A program made the translations under genes and the position numbers. The notes under the pieces were generated by a model. It saw only the letters and a program-made list of their open reading frames with translations, ran no database searches and was not told the DNA's origin. Below, in pieces: positions 24,901-31,400 of a stretch of DNA of 64,000 bases; positions within the stretch are counted from its first letter, which is position 1, and each line of letters starts with the position of its first letter. This DNA comes from Owenia fusiformis. Its lineage: Eukaryota; Annelida; Polychaeta; Sabellida; Oweniidae. The stretch is from the NCBI GenBank assembly GCA_903813345.2, contig CAIIXF020000007.1:1805730-1869729 (forward strand), read 5' to 3'.

Positions 24901-27357
24901 TACTTTATTTCAAAGTATCCATATACATGTACTACTAATCAATTATTTTTTGTTAAAATAAATTCTTAACTAAAATTGGTTTCTTACTTGCGCATATTTT
25001 ATAGTTAATTAACTTGGCATCATAGAAGGACACACCAACTTCCTGTCCCATAATTCCCTGCTTCTCTGGATCAACAGTTACCATAGTAACTGAGCCTGAT
25101 GTATTGCTGAATGCCTAAAATTAAAGAAACACAAAAACTTCTCAGAAATTCCAGTCTTCAGATTAGGTTTAAAACATTTTGTTAACATTTTTACACTGTT
25201 ATAGAACAGAGACAAATCATGAAACTTATTTTTGTGCAACGCACATATTCAATGTGTGCCACCAATACTCAAAATGTTAAACATACCACGCTGGATCCAT
25301 GCATGATAGAGGCAAGATCGTAGGGTATACCAAAATGCTGCATCTTGAACCAAGCTAGCTTCTCAAACTGTCCAAGCTGAGTTGGGTCTACATTACCAGG
25401 TATCAGAGTTATGTGGTTGTCCCTGTCTGGTCTCTGTTGCTCATTGGAGAAGCCAAGTAGGAACCCAATATGACGCACTATAAGTGACACCTAAAAGAAT
25501 TTACCCAGAAAAGTGCAACATTGAATTATCAGATAGAATAACAATATGATTAATGGGGCAGGAAAACAGTAATTGTGGTATAAACGGTCATATGTGGCAA
25601 CTATGGGATAAATGTGGCATAATGTGGTCAATGGTGGCAAGGACAGGGTATATATGGCAAGATAAGTCCAATATGATAAACCAGAGTAAATATTGCAATA
25701 AATATAACAAAACAAAGTATGGCCTATTAACAAAGGGTCCTACCTTGAAACATGATGATCCAAGACCAAGTTCTTGTTTATCTTGTACTGACTGTTTAGC
25801 AGAACACCTGAAAATTACAAAATATATAATAATGCTCCAGGAAATTAGCCAGCATGTGGAACACCTGAAATGTATATTTTACCCTTGGGAGGAAATCATT
25901 AAAGATATTCTGAAATAAAAATGTACATGTATTTGTATTATGTAAGACCATTTTGGGCCTCTGAATGATTTTCCCCAAAAATTTAAAATTAATTCCTTTA
26001 GGTAGACTAAGTGAAACTAAAATCATTTTAGATTTGATTGAACATCATATCAGAATGCAAGCCTACATGTATTTTGTAAAAGGTTCATATACAGGGTAGG
26101 CCAATAAACAGCCATATTTTTATTTGTCAATAACTTCTTAATAATGCATGGATTTTAAAAACACTTTTCAAGGAAATACAGGAATAACATTTGTGATTGT
26201 TCCTGAAATGTCAAAAAATAAAATAAAAGTAGAATAAAATATGCAGACATTTTTTAGCCCAACCTGTACATAAATATTATTTGTTAATGAAAACTAAGAA
26301 TATACTTGATATACTCACACATCTGTATTGAGTTTGTGTATATGAATGTATTTAGTACCAGCAGTGGGGCCTTGTAAAAGCTGAAACACAAGGCAGGTCT
26401 TCCCACTCCACTGTTCAATAGCTGTAGCAATTATAGACCTCTCTGAGCTACCTACAAAAGAAAGATTTCGATTCGGGTTTCAATTTGGTATCAAATTCAT
26501 TTTAAAATAAAATATTCTTTACTTGTAGCAAAAAGGCTGAAACCTTGTATGTACAATGACCACCATTAAAGGAAGTAAAGACTGTAGAGAGCCTGAGAGA
26601 GTGTAAAATAGAGAATGTAAAATGTTTAAGGCAATCTTTTCAAAAAGCATGATTTCCTTATTTCCTGATTTTCTTTAAAAAAAATTGAGATATCCTATCA
26701 AGATAATGAAGATGTCAAATGAAATGTCCAAATTCATCAGAATTGAAAAAGGGAACCCCCCTCAAGTTAACGATCTTTTTAACAGCTAATCAAAAGAATA
26801 TCCTGAAATTAAGAACTGTAAAACTGTTTATAATATGCAAGCCAATATGCTGGAATTATAACAGCAAAAAATGTAACATTATGACATTTCTTCAAATTTT
26901 ATTCTGCATCTCTTCTACTTTTGAAATATTATATAAACATTTAATAATGTAACAACTCACTGAAAGTATCATCATAATAATATGGTACAGTTTTGACATC
27001 CCATCCTTTATTCAATTCTTTTTTCAGACTTCGCTTTAATCTGTTGTGTAATTTGACATCTAGGTTGGGTGATGTGACATCTAGGTTGGGTGATGTGACA
27101 TCCTGGTTGTGTGATGCAGCTTCTTGACTAAACAGAGTGGCATTCTTGTCATGTGGTCTGAAATCTTTAGTGTATGATGTGACATCTTTGTTGGATGATG
27201 TCACATCATTCATGTTCGATGTGACATCTTGGTAGTTGTATAGAAAGTGTAGATTATGTGAATTGACATGTGGGGTCGCATCCTTAGTTTCTGCTATGTG
27301 TATCAATGATGTCATGACAATGACCATCAGGAAACCATTAATGGTGTGACGTTGCAT
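3039..27357 (-). CDS. membrane-anchored pseudo-astacin with EGF, CUB and five repeated modules (21 exons, 1,299 aa)
   Basis: Exons, 5' to 3' on the minus strand: 27357-26961, 26451-26319, 25807-25744, 25490-25287, 25114-24988, 24824-24680, 24445-24334, 18521-18385, 18034-17895, 15601-15290, 14861-14706, 14276-14151, 13781-13443, 13144-12971, 12781-12638, 11254-11129, 6376-6182, 5673-5548, 4370-4236, 3975-3802, 3472-3039. All junctions are GT-AG and the sum is 3,900 nt with one frame. Order: signal peptide (1-~22), propeptide of nine heptads (44-106), furin-like RLKR (106-109), astacin (~110-308), EGF, CUB (~357-486), five ~105-residue modules (487-1010), two cbEGFs, Ser/Thr-rich stalk, membrane helix (~1174-1198), ~100-residue cytoplasmic tail. 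Expected to be a type I surface protein; the protease is predicted dead. The start Met at 27357 was chosen because it opens a hydrophobic signal sequence. Confidence 0.85.
4746..5433. mobile_element. inverted-repeat element of the 'cagtaaaacctgtct' family with a nested MITE
   Basis: The right end reads GTTCCACTTTACAGGTTTTACTG (5411-5433) before TA; the left end near 4746 is a decayed inverted copy, CCTGTCTAGGTGGAACACC. Internally, 'gttccactgacagaggt' is repeated. Related ends occur at 14462, 50164 and 54242. TA flanks suggest a Tc1/mariner or pogo-like non-autonomous family (inference). It lies in the intron between the two cbEGF exons. Confidence 0.6.
4990..5185. mobile_element. nested MITE with ~16-bp terminal inverted repeats
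   Basis: TTGGCCCCCACGTGAT at 4990-5005 is inverted as ATCACGTGGGGGCCAA at 5170-5185. It lies wholly inside the larger inverted-repeat element. No coding content; superfamily not assigned. Confidence 0.65.
5665..5740 (-). repeat. 25-bp tandem triplication over the splice acceptor of the first cbEGF exon
   Basis: The unit catcaacatctgcaataaacattct is repeated at 25-base spacing (CATCT at 5671, 5696 and 5721). Each unit includes, on the minus strand, TTGCAG|ATGTTG, so the acceptor is present three times. The copy nearest the exon (start 5673) keeps the frame; the others would add 25 or 50 bases and shift it. Confidence 0.8.
7221..10778 (+). CDS. retrotransposon polyprotein: membrane domain, 2A-like peptide, endonuclease, reverse transcriptase
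   Basis: 1,185 residues. Residues ~54-145 hold three hydrophobic segments, then [10 protein letters not shown] (146-155), a match to the 2A consensus DxExNPG|P. Separation would fall between G154 and P155, releasing the hydrophobic N-terminus from the catalytic part. An APE-type endonuclease follows (GDFN near 306, TDHSTLSF near 380), then the [51 protein letters not shown] and FADD near 838. The C-terminal CACG-x-NET-x-H zinc-knuckle-like motif is cut by a frameshift. 2A-driven recoding in APE-type elements is established for trypanosome and sea-urchin elements. Confidence 0.9.
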   Translation: MGIDINSWRRTIGHFNCASNGKISTCISPEVLFLNVVTSSWKYITAKTIEKSQLVVFALLLLTLLLKANRQNVVLLTISTVLFCYCIVVGCMLPLGLKCLYLQMCQDEKISKKAVHLICNISIFISWFSCLLCFIPNTIIALLIMSGDIELNPGPVLGSIPLKFMFSNINSLGAHQMSRFGALKNRIEIDNFKIIGLCEVGNLTKNDISHKYCIKGFHPPIYVNDNRGLLIYVSEEIPKPKLRPDLMNHYNDALWIDIKVNHKVITYGLFYRSPSMNRQETEAYFSRFEDTCSLAKSNTSNIIVINGDFNARSKHWWNGDIDKYEGDILLNSLRILGLTQLINEPTRVTLTSRSCIDLLISNIPNMIVSQTVTPPVGNTDHSTLSFEMLMGTVKNPIYFQRIWQYSNVDVNVLNDSIRDSNLCNIIENSNDMNHVGGNFSNCLFDIYSKCIPNKLIKVKSNDKPWFNDQIRTQINKRNKYHYKFSHSNSQEHNQKYQDQCAIVNDAISKAKDEHEKRMINKMETQQFGSKSYWNVASRLFTGTRLSSIPVLVDQNGENVMTGKEKANIFLAHFIKSFHIGDHFDPVVLDQKRTNASFDILSTNRDEVYIALMSLNINKASGPDQISNRMLKLSAPALAFPLSKLINKIFLTNQFPECWKLGNITPIHKKNDKNTPSNYRPVTLLSCISKVTERIIFNQLFQFLQDQNLLYNLQSGFIPGHGTQLQLLTIIDYITDCLDNGNNVKSIFLDISAAFDSMPHIHLLSKLASYGFGENICFLIKSYLENRRVRVVIDGQESKWSDENYINSGVPQGSILGPLLFLLYINDITDNISSKCYLFADDTSIYQSFKEHDLNNKMALLQTDLNNIYEWSQKWRLQFKASKSAELTFFDQRKSELQTPPMLLGGDIIPKVNEHKHLGFTFDQNLSFEPHIIQASNKIDKLLNHLKSLSKKLSGKHLQLMFNSYILPHFDFYDILYGCANSLTLKCLDKLYYKAAVICSGVIHGSSTIKTLHTLNWPSLEIRRKLHRMFLVFKVNKGNAPNYVSSIFAKFKRAPIRDLRLTLPYHIPAKRSSIQNRSCVFSCLGEWNSLEPTLRECINIHSFKMALTKSLMSTNINLASDINVSRSLEIYLNRIRVDFIFKAHLHAHNFVNILSPDCACGHTNETTIHVPFDRIILLLLNNNSVI
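10700..10933 (+). pseudogene. frameshifted C-terminus of the 2A retrotransposon ORF
   Basis: Just after the [12 protein letters not shown] stretch the ORF leaves its frame and stops at 10778. The reading continues in another frame from about 10720 (CPIRQNYF, later [14 protein letters not shown]) to a TAG at 10931-10933, about 70 residues. A small indel near 10715-10725 explains this. The rest of the ORF is intact, so the copy is young but probably not fully functional. Confidence 0.75.
11551..12471. mobile_element. 921-bp inverted-repeat transposon with 9-bp TSD (Mutator-like)
   Basis: The ends are inverted: GGGTTTACG(G/T)AAAA(G/C)ACCGACC, followed by CCGACCACCGACC. They are bounded by the 9-base direct repeat GTCAACCTC at 11542-11550 and 12472-12480. 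The CCGACC clusters near both ends make GC-rich subterminal repeats in an otherwise AT-rich region. No transposase frame. It lies in the intron between module exons 15 and 16. The 9-base TSD suggests MULE (inference). Confidence 0.82.
14462..14500 (+). repeat. end of a 'cagtaaaacctgtc' family element
   Basis: ACAGTAAAACCTGTCATAGTGAACACCTGT matches the family ends at 50164 and 54242. No convincing opposite end was found, so this is a fragment in the intron between exons 11 and 12. Confidence 0.45.
14873..15008 (+). repeat. dispersed ~130-bp repeat, copy A
   Basis: Shares 'atttgttacagatgc', then a run of degenerate 'ccaaacacc/cgaacacc' words, then 'ggagactataacaa-atgtcaccactt' with copies at 41091-41211 and 60918-61046. 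No inverted ends and no open frame. The family is unknown. Confidence 0.6.
15761..17771. mobile_element. 2.0-kb inverted-repeat transposon with TTAA TSD
   Basis: GGATATACCAGTGTAACC at 15761-15778 is inverted at 17754-17771, and each end abuts TTAA (15757-15760 and 17772-17775). TTAA target sites are used by piggyBac and Kolobok elements. No transposase domain is visible inside, so this is a non-autonomous copy. It occupies most of the intron between exons 9 and 10 of the pseudo-astacin gene. Confidence 0.8.
18725..20362 (+). CDS. retrotransposon ORF1 protein with SGNH/esterase-like domain
   Basis: 545 residues from the first ATG. The N-terminal ~120 residues are polar. A coiled-coil-like stretch (~110-170) and a Pro/Lys-rich linker come next. 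The esterase-like domain has block [11 protein letters not shown] (GDS 271-273), block II TYGGA and block [11 protein letters not shown] (D410, H413). Block III, usually GxND, reads GIID, so the oxyanion Asn is missing. A Pro/His/Gln-rich tail follows. Esterase-bearing ORF1 proteins are known for CR1/L2-group elements, where they act in the retrotransposon RNP. Confidence 0.85.
   Translation: MTTGTIVIQGKSAKTLFVESFPNLKELRDFIARQDESFDISSVHQNSLLDSTLETHASSTTLLKVITPLPLQSIEVKSHCENNNQTSIEEQSNCEEDSLADVLLLLNQIDERNQKRCDQLESLIRDQEVRFMRSLKTEARSLLDEIKHSSDLTKSFNSDTTKEIREVKGAIQRMQNAPTKPKEPKAPTAASKPHEPCEDMPLAHLQSEIIKDNVQTQAPTISSQRQEPHQDLPRTSPHSARGRTTNAPKDQTQKPIRTLYLNRSTTSLIIGDSRLRKVKPQNLGAPVAVRTYGGATLSNIKDSIDSSKDSPNLRNITLQAGIIDIKNGSSMLDIKADTMLLIETAKSKFPNAKFLISSIIPMLSHKLNESVREANTMLESLAKSTPNVSYHSCYEQFGRFNTVDRNLFYDQSHLNDAGVAKLETFLKSLPGNCESPTESIPQVSDATQTAVSDSTASIQPVHPSNTPIPQSNNPRYAPVQPYVHDIHSGFNSYNPTAVHPAHVLPQGHQRWAQYAPPPYGWQWNQHQPQASQVNSGLHNMPIMAY
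20608..23721 (+). CDS. retrotransposon ORF2: APE endonuclease and reverse transcriptase
   Basis: 1,037 residues from the first ATG. Endonuclease blocks: [25 protein letters not shown] (near 234) and SDHFP (near 300). RT blocks: [71 protein letters not shown] and FADDTNL (near 766). All catalytic motifs are present with no stop or frameshift, so this copy could be recently active. The TTG at 20569 is in frame but not a likely start. Confidence 0.93.
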   Translation: MNYSSLVVNDAPCYCTTLPFYNVHDSDFLSIAPYGPSASTFEDLLFDPISFNHAADNSSESIRCITDNLVQHCNYHSPNQLSEVLNSSPKNGLSLLNLNIRSFSANQQKLETMLSLLTKSFSIIGCTETWLKSHTECQATLMNYNSEFNSRKIKTGGGVGLFINKAVEYVRRDDLQINHDSCESLTIQLTNSKNKNILISIIYKPPNTNQEEFNTDLQALLDTISKEKKTVYILGDFNCDLLKAESNHATQDFLNLFYSHNLIPLIYRPTRITRNTATLIDNIFTNAPSISRAGIFLEDISDHFPIYALTEMQAQKIKTSTVSFRQFNNTNKSSFKEQVKTMIWHNIENTNDVNEAYSNFDKELSIIFNQCFPIKTFKSSYYFDPSRPWLSTAILTSAKRKNNLYKKFIQYPNEQNKKIYKSFSHKLKHIIRYAKQMHFENKFAMVSGNMKKTWQLINQVLGRSKFNKTSTVPMLINGVLSNDSSKISNGFNNYFANIGKSLADKIPKSNSSFKEHLKKIKQVSSSLFFSPITESELSTEITALKNTAAPGLDGFKADIIKSVGAYLVRPLLYIFNLSLSTGTFPNKLKVGKVTPIFKKGDTQLFSNYRPISVLSVFSKLLERCVHSRLVSFLNKFEILYKNQFGFQKKKSTYMPLLTFIEKIRCANESKIPSLGISLDFSKAFDTIDHNILLDKLSHYGMRGVTLSWFQSYLTQRLQTVISNGCKSKQTSLSHGVPQGSVLGPILFLLYINDIYKSSDFFEFILFADDTNLLASHKDLPTLFDTANEELSKLSDWINANKLSLNIDKTKWILFGPGKTSNNHFLKINDTKLKQDITISFLGIAIDANLTFKEHIKNLEKKISQCIGVLYGVHNLLTKSALLSIYYSLIHSQLNYCNIIWGNNYKSYLNKIHMIQKRFVRIVLGKKYLDHTAPLFKELNLLNIYDINKLNTAIFMYQVKDGDQILNSLLDTNFQINSDTHSYNTRQCDNFHIEHANKFSIKRNGSSLWNSLKNSTKMSKSITSFKKAYKSDLLSSYL
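24680..24824 (-). other. EGF-like domain exon after the astacin domain (exon 6)
   Basis: The exon reads [18 protein letters not shown], then [19 protein letters not shown]. This is the six-cysteine EGF type that follows the protease in many astacins (CxxGGYxNPxNC, then CxCPxGxxGxxC). It joins the astacin end (25114-24988) and the CUB start (24445) in frame. Confidence 0.9.
26092..26266. mobile_element. 175-bp MITE, family 'cagggtaggccaata', TA-flanked
   Basis: CAGGGTAGGCCAATA at the left is inverted as TTTAGCCCAACCTG at the right, with TA on both sides. The ends match the larger element at 51810-52396. Tc1/mariner-like by target site (inference). It is in the intron between astacin exons 2 and 3. 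Confidence 0.7.
27040..27228 (-). repeat. 21-bp coding minisatellite: nine DVTSxNx heptads in the propeptide
   Basis: Nine consecutive 7-residue units (residues 44-106) start DVTS, DVTS, DVTS, DFRP, NATL, EAAS, DVTS, DVTS and DVKL. Two adjacent units are identical in protein, which suggests recent unit duplication. The array ends at the RLKR cleavage site. Confidence 0.85.
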
Positions 27358-28434
27358 CAGTGACAATATGAATCCTTTCCATGTATCATCATATACCATT
27401 ATTAGATAAATACTTTCCTTTCTATCATTTTGTAGATCCGGCCATTGCCGAACTAAATGGTTAAATAATCTTATTATTCTTTTGCAAAATAATATCAATG
27501 ATCAATCACTTATCAATTATTCTATAATCCATTTTAATTAGTGATACAGTAAAAACAAATTGCTCCCTGATTGTGTGTGTTTTTCGTGTTTTTTTGTCTT
27601 TACTTTGTTTTGACTCTATTCAAATTCAAGAAAACAATGTGTTATGGAGAAAATTGCATGATGGAATAATTAATCCACTCCTTATGAAATATTCATCAAA
27701 AGATATATTTTCTCAAGATTAGCTGGTAAACAGGCAAAAGTCATGCTATAGTAGCATATCAATTTAATGGAGGTGATCAATCCCACAGTGCTTTGGGTCA
27801 AAGCTTAATTGATTGGTTCAGATCCCAGAGGTATTATGGGTGAGTGGAGGAATGAGAAAGCTAAATATGGTCCAGATACGGATTTCAATTTACAAAAAGC
27901 AGTTAATTGCTTTGATACATGTTTATATTATCATAACAAATGTGAAATAAACATAAACACATATACATACTGATGTAAACATATACATATGTAAACACAT
28001 CCACAAGACAAAATGATCAAATGATCAAGACGATCCAATAAAAGCATTGAAATCATTAAATAGATGTAAGGCTGATTTTTCAGTGTGCTTAGAAAATTTG
28101 CTAATTCTGCAGGAAATTTTGCAAATGATGATCTAAATAAAATATTCTGTAAATCGATCAAATGGGTCAAGGCAGTCTGCAAAAATGGAAAACTGGGAGG
28201 GGTGTACAATACCCTCTTTTGATAACAACATTTATTGTTCAAATTAGTTCATAATATTAAAGGTTGTATAAAAGATTTTGACAGCACAAAAATCATGAAA
28301 CAATGGAGCAATCACAGCAAACCTGATCGTTCAGCTGTACAATGAAATCATGACACTGTCCTGTCACTAGCTATGTATTTTATGCTGCACTCGTAACATT
28401 CACTGGATCTATTGCACTAAAATATCCATTTTCA

Positions 28435-31400
28435 TCATAACTGGCTGACAAGTCCTGACACTGGAGCACTGGTCTTTATAAGAGACTGAATGTCCTTGAA
28501 CTTGGCATGTTCTTTGTCTCCCACAAGCTGTAGTAGCACTGCTTCACTGGTCGTCACCACAGCACCAGCTTGTCGCAGTCTCTGCAACACACAGATTACT
28601 CTCGTAACTAAGAAACATAGCAGACACCTCTAGCCACCAAGCTACAGATAACTCTTGCTACCATGAATGATTAGCGACAACTCTTGCAACTGTAATCCAA
28701 AGAAATCTTGCAACCATGATATACACAGGCAAATTACATTACGGACCTCGTACAAGCCTGTACGAAGCTCGTTGAGTTAACGGGCCCTGTACAACCTTGT
28801 ACGGGCCTCGTACGGGCCTCGAGTCTCATAATTGCTTGTAATTTTCGACCCTCGTAAGAGCTTGTAATTACAATGCCCGTAATGTACTTGACCATACTGT
28901 TCCCGTAACGAGCCCCGTAATAAATCGTAATTTTCAATCCCCATACTTGCTCATACCATGGGCATTCAATAAAAGTGTATGGTACTCTGTGTTATTACAT
29001 GGGAACTTCAAAATGAGAGTTGCCATGCTACCCCTTTTTGGTAATATTCCAAAAAGATTTAGGTTAAAGATTGTTATGTGATGTTTTTAACATTATCTTG
29101 AAGGAAAAATAATTTTGAACATGATTAAAACATGAAACATGATTAATCTCATTTAAAAGTAAACCAAAAAGACCCGTAATAGCTCTTAATTTTCAAGCCT
29201 AGTACTTGCCTGTACGATGCCCGTAACAAGGTCCACAATGGCTCGTAATTTTTGAGCACTGTACTTACACATATGGGGCTCATAACGAGGCTCGTAATTG
29301 CTCGTTTATTTTGATGAACATTTTTTGATCGATGAAATAAAATATAGCACACTTGAGAGACATTTCAATTGTATCTAATTATGAATTAATATGTCTTCAA
29401 TAATTTCAAAATATTTGCATGTCTGTATCAATATAATAAACAGTATAAAAGCTAGGAAACAATGGTTACCAATGGGAGACACCATATTTCTCTACAAGTG
29501 AAGTAAGTGCATCCAAAAAACATTTGCGTGCGTTAGTTGATTTAAAGTAAAAAACGTGATGGAAAGCTTGAGCTCGTACGGGCCTCGAAATTACGCCTCA
29601 TACATTCTCATACATGCCTCCTGAAAAACATTTACAAGCATCGAACGAGCTCATACGGGCCTCGAAAACAAGCTCCGTATGAGGATCGTGCTCTTTTTGC
29701 CCGCAATGACTCGTAATCATCGAGGCTCATACAAGCTCATACATGGCCTGATGTAATTTGCATTTGTGATATGGACAACTCTTGCAACCACGATACATAC
29801 AACTCTTGCTACTGTGGTACAGTCAACTCTTGCAACTTTCATACAGACAACTCTTGCAACCATGTTACAGACAACTACTCTTGCAACCATGATACAGACA
29901 TATCTTGCAACTATGATACAGACAACTCTTGTAACCGTGATAAAGACAACTCCAGCAACCAAGCTACAGACAACTTGCAACCAAACTACAGAAATCTCTT
30001 GATACACTTGCAACCCAGCTATAGTCAATTCTTCCATGATGGTAACGATAACTCCTGTAATCAAATTACAGGCATATTCATGCTACAAAAGTATAGACAT
30101 CTCTTACAACCAAGCTCCATGCAAATCTTGCAACCAGTGCACAAGCAACTCTTGAAACCAGAATAAAGACAACTTCTGCAACTATTGTCCAGACAACTTC
30201 TGTGACCACGGTACAAACAACTCTTAAAAGTATGCACATAAACAACAGGAATCGAGAAACAAACCTTAGACTTACCTCAAAAGCGAACTGTCTGTCCATC
30301 TGGCTACGTGAAGACACAGCATCTGCTACTACATGTACATCATATCCCAAGCTCAGTAGATCTAGTGCAGTTTGCTGGACACACACATGTGCCTAAATAA
30401 AAAAAGTCTACCTGTTAAAAAACATAGGGATTATTAAAAATCAGAATGTGGACCTCAATGGAACAAACTTTATTTCATAAAATTATCCAAAATGACTTTT
30501 TAACCTTGTAACTACTAACTACCTCTTAACTAGTGACAAGATCTCTGGTAACAAAATAAGAATACTGTATGCCCAGTATTTTTCGCGTGCTAGTAAGTGA
30601 CAAGATAATCAGTCACAGAGCTTTGGCAATTCTAGTCTAACCTACACTTAATGATTTAAGAGGAGCAGAAAGAATCCTTGTTTATAATATTGATCAAACT
30701 GAGCATCACATTTTGTATGCAGTCTTCAGTTGAATTTCAAAACTGGTAACACCTGAACATGCTAGAGCCTAGAAGTCAAGAAGATTAGAACTGCCATGTT
30801 TAGACAAAGATTGAAGTGTGAGGGGAGATGACAAGTCAATTAAAAGCAAAGCCATCATTCCTTCAAGCATATCGAAGGACATTGCCTTTAACCACATTCT
30901 CTAATTCCAGTATATTGCCTTCATACAGATGAAGGAAAATTCAGGATTATATGTTTCAAATCTAATATACAGCATACATATTATTTACATGTACCTCTAT
31001 TCCAAAAAGAATGATGTGTTCTAAAGTTCCACCACATAGAGATGTCATGGCTTCCTTCACCTCAGGAATCAACATAGTAAACTTTGTCTTGGGGAATACA
31101 CCTACTGCATTGTCAATCTCAAGCTCTGCTACAGTCTTACCAAGCCCCTTGGGGTACTAGAAATAAACAATTTTGTGTTATTTACACGCAAGGCTATTTT
31201 CACTGTAATTCACATGTACAAGGTGATCCAGAAGTAACGTCATAGGAGTTGCTATTTTAATATATTTTTTTTTTATTAACAGGGTTCGATCTTAGCGGTA
31301 GCAAGGAGCAAATTTGCTACCTGTTTTCACATTTTGCTCCAAAAACTTCGTGGCCGGGAGCAAATGCTTGCTACCTCAAATTTAAGCAATGAATCTCATG

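Larger units (their letters stand above)
24988..27357 (-). other. signal peptide, heptad propeptide and catalytically dead astacin domain (exons 1-5)
   Basis: Astacins are secreted zinc metalloproteases with HExxHxxGFxHE and a Met-turn SxMHY. Here the matching stretch is [12 protein letters not shown] (residues 204-215): the three zinc histidines are R204, F208 and N214, the catalytic Glu is H205, and the Met-turn SIMHG has Gly in place of the Tyr ligand. Fold markers stay: cysteines C152, C178, C196 and C307 at the positions of the two family disulfides, [10 protein letters not shown] after the active-site helix, and VPYYYDD at the mature N-terminus. No FxGD aspartate switch is visible in the propeptide. 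The domain is therefore a pseudoprotease that probably keeps its fold. The changed stretch lies in one exon (25490-25287), with clean splice sites and no frameshift. Confidence 0.85.

Noticed and set aside
29771-30166. 131-codon open frame rich in NSCNHDTD repeats, plus antisense VVARVVC frames
   Set aside because: Product of a 24-base tandem repeat (a multiple of three) inside an ISOC2 intron; no splice or family support.
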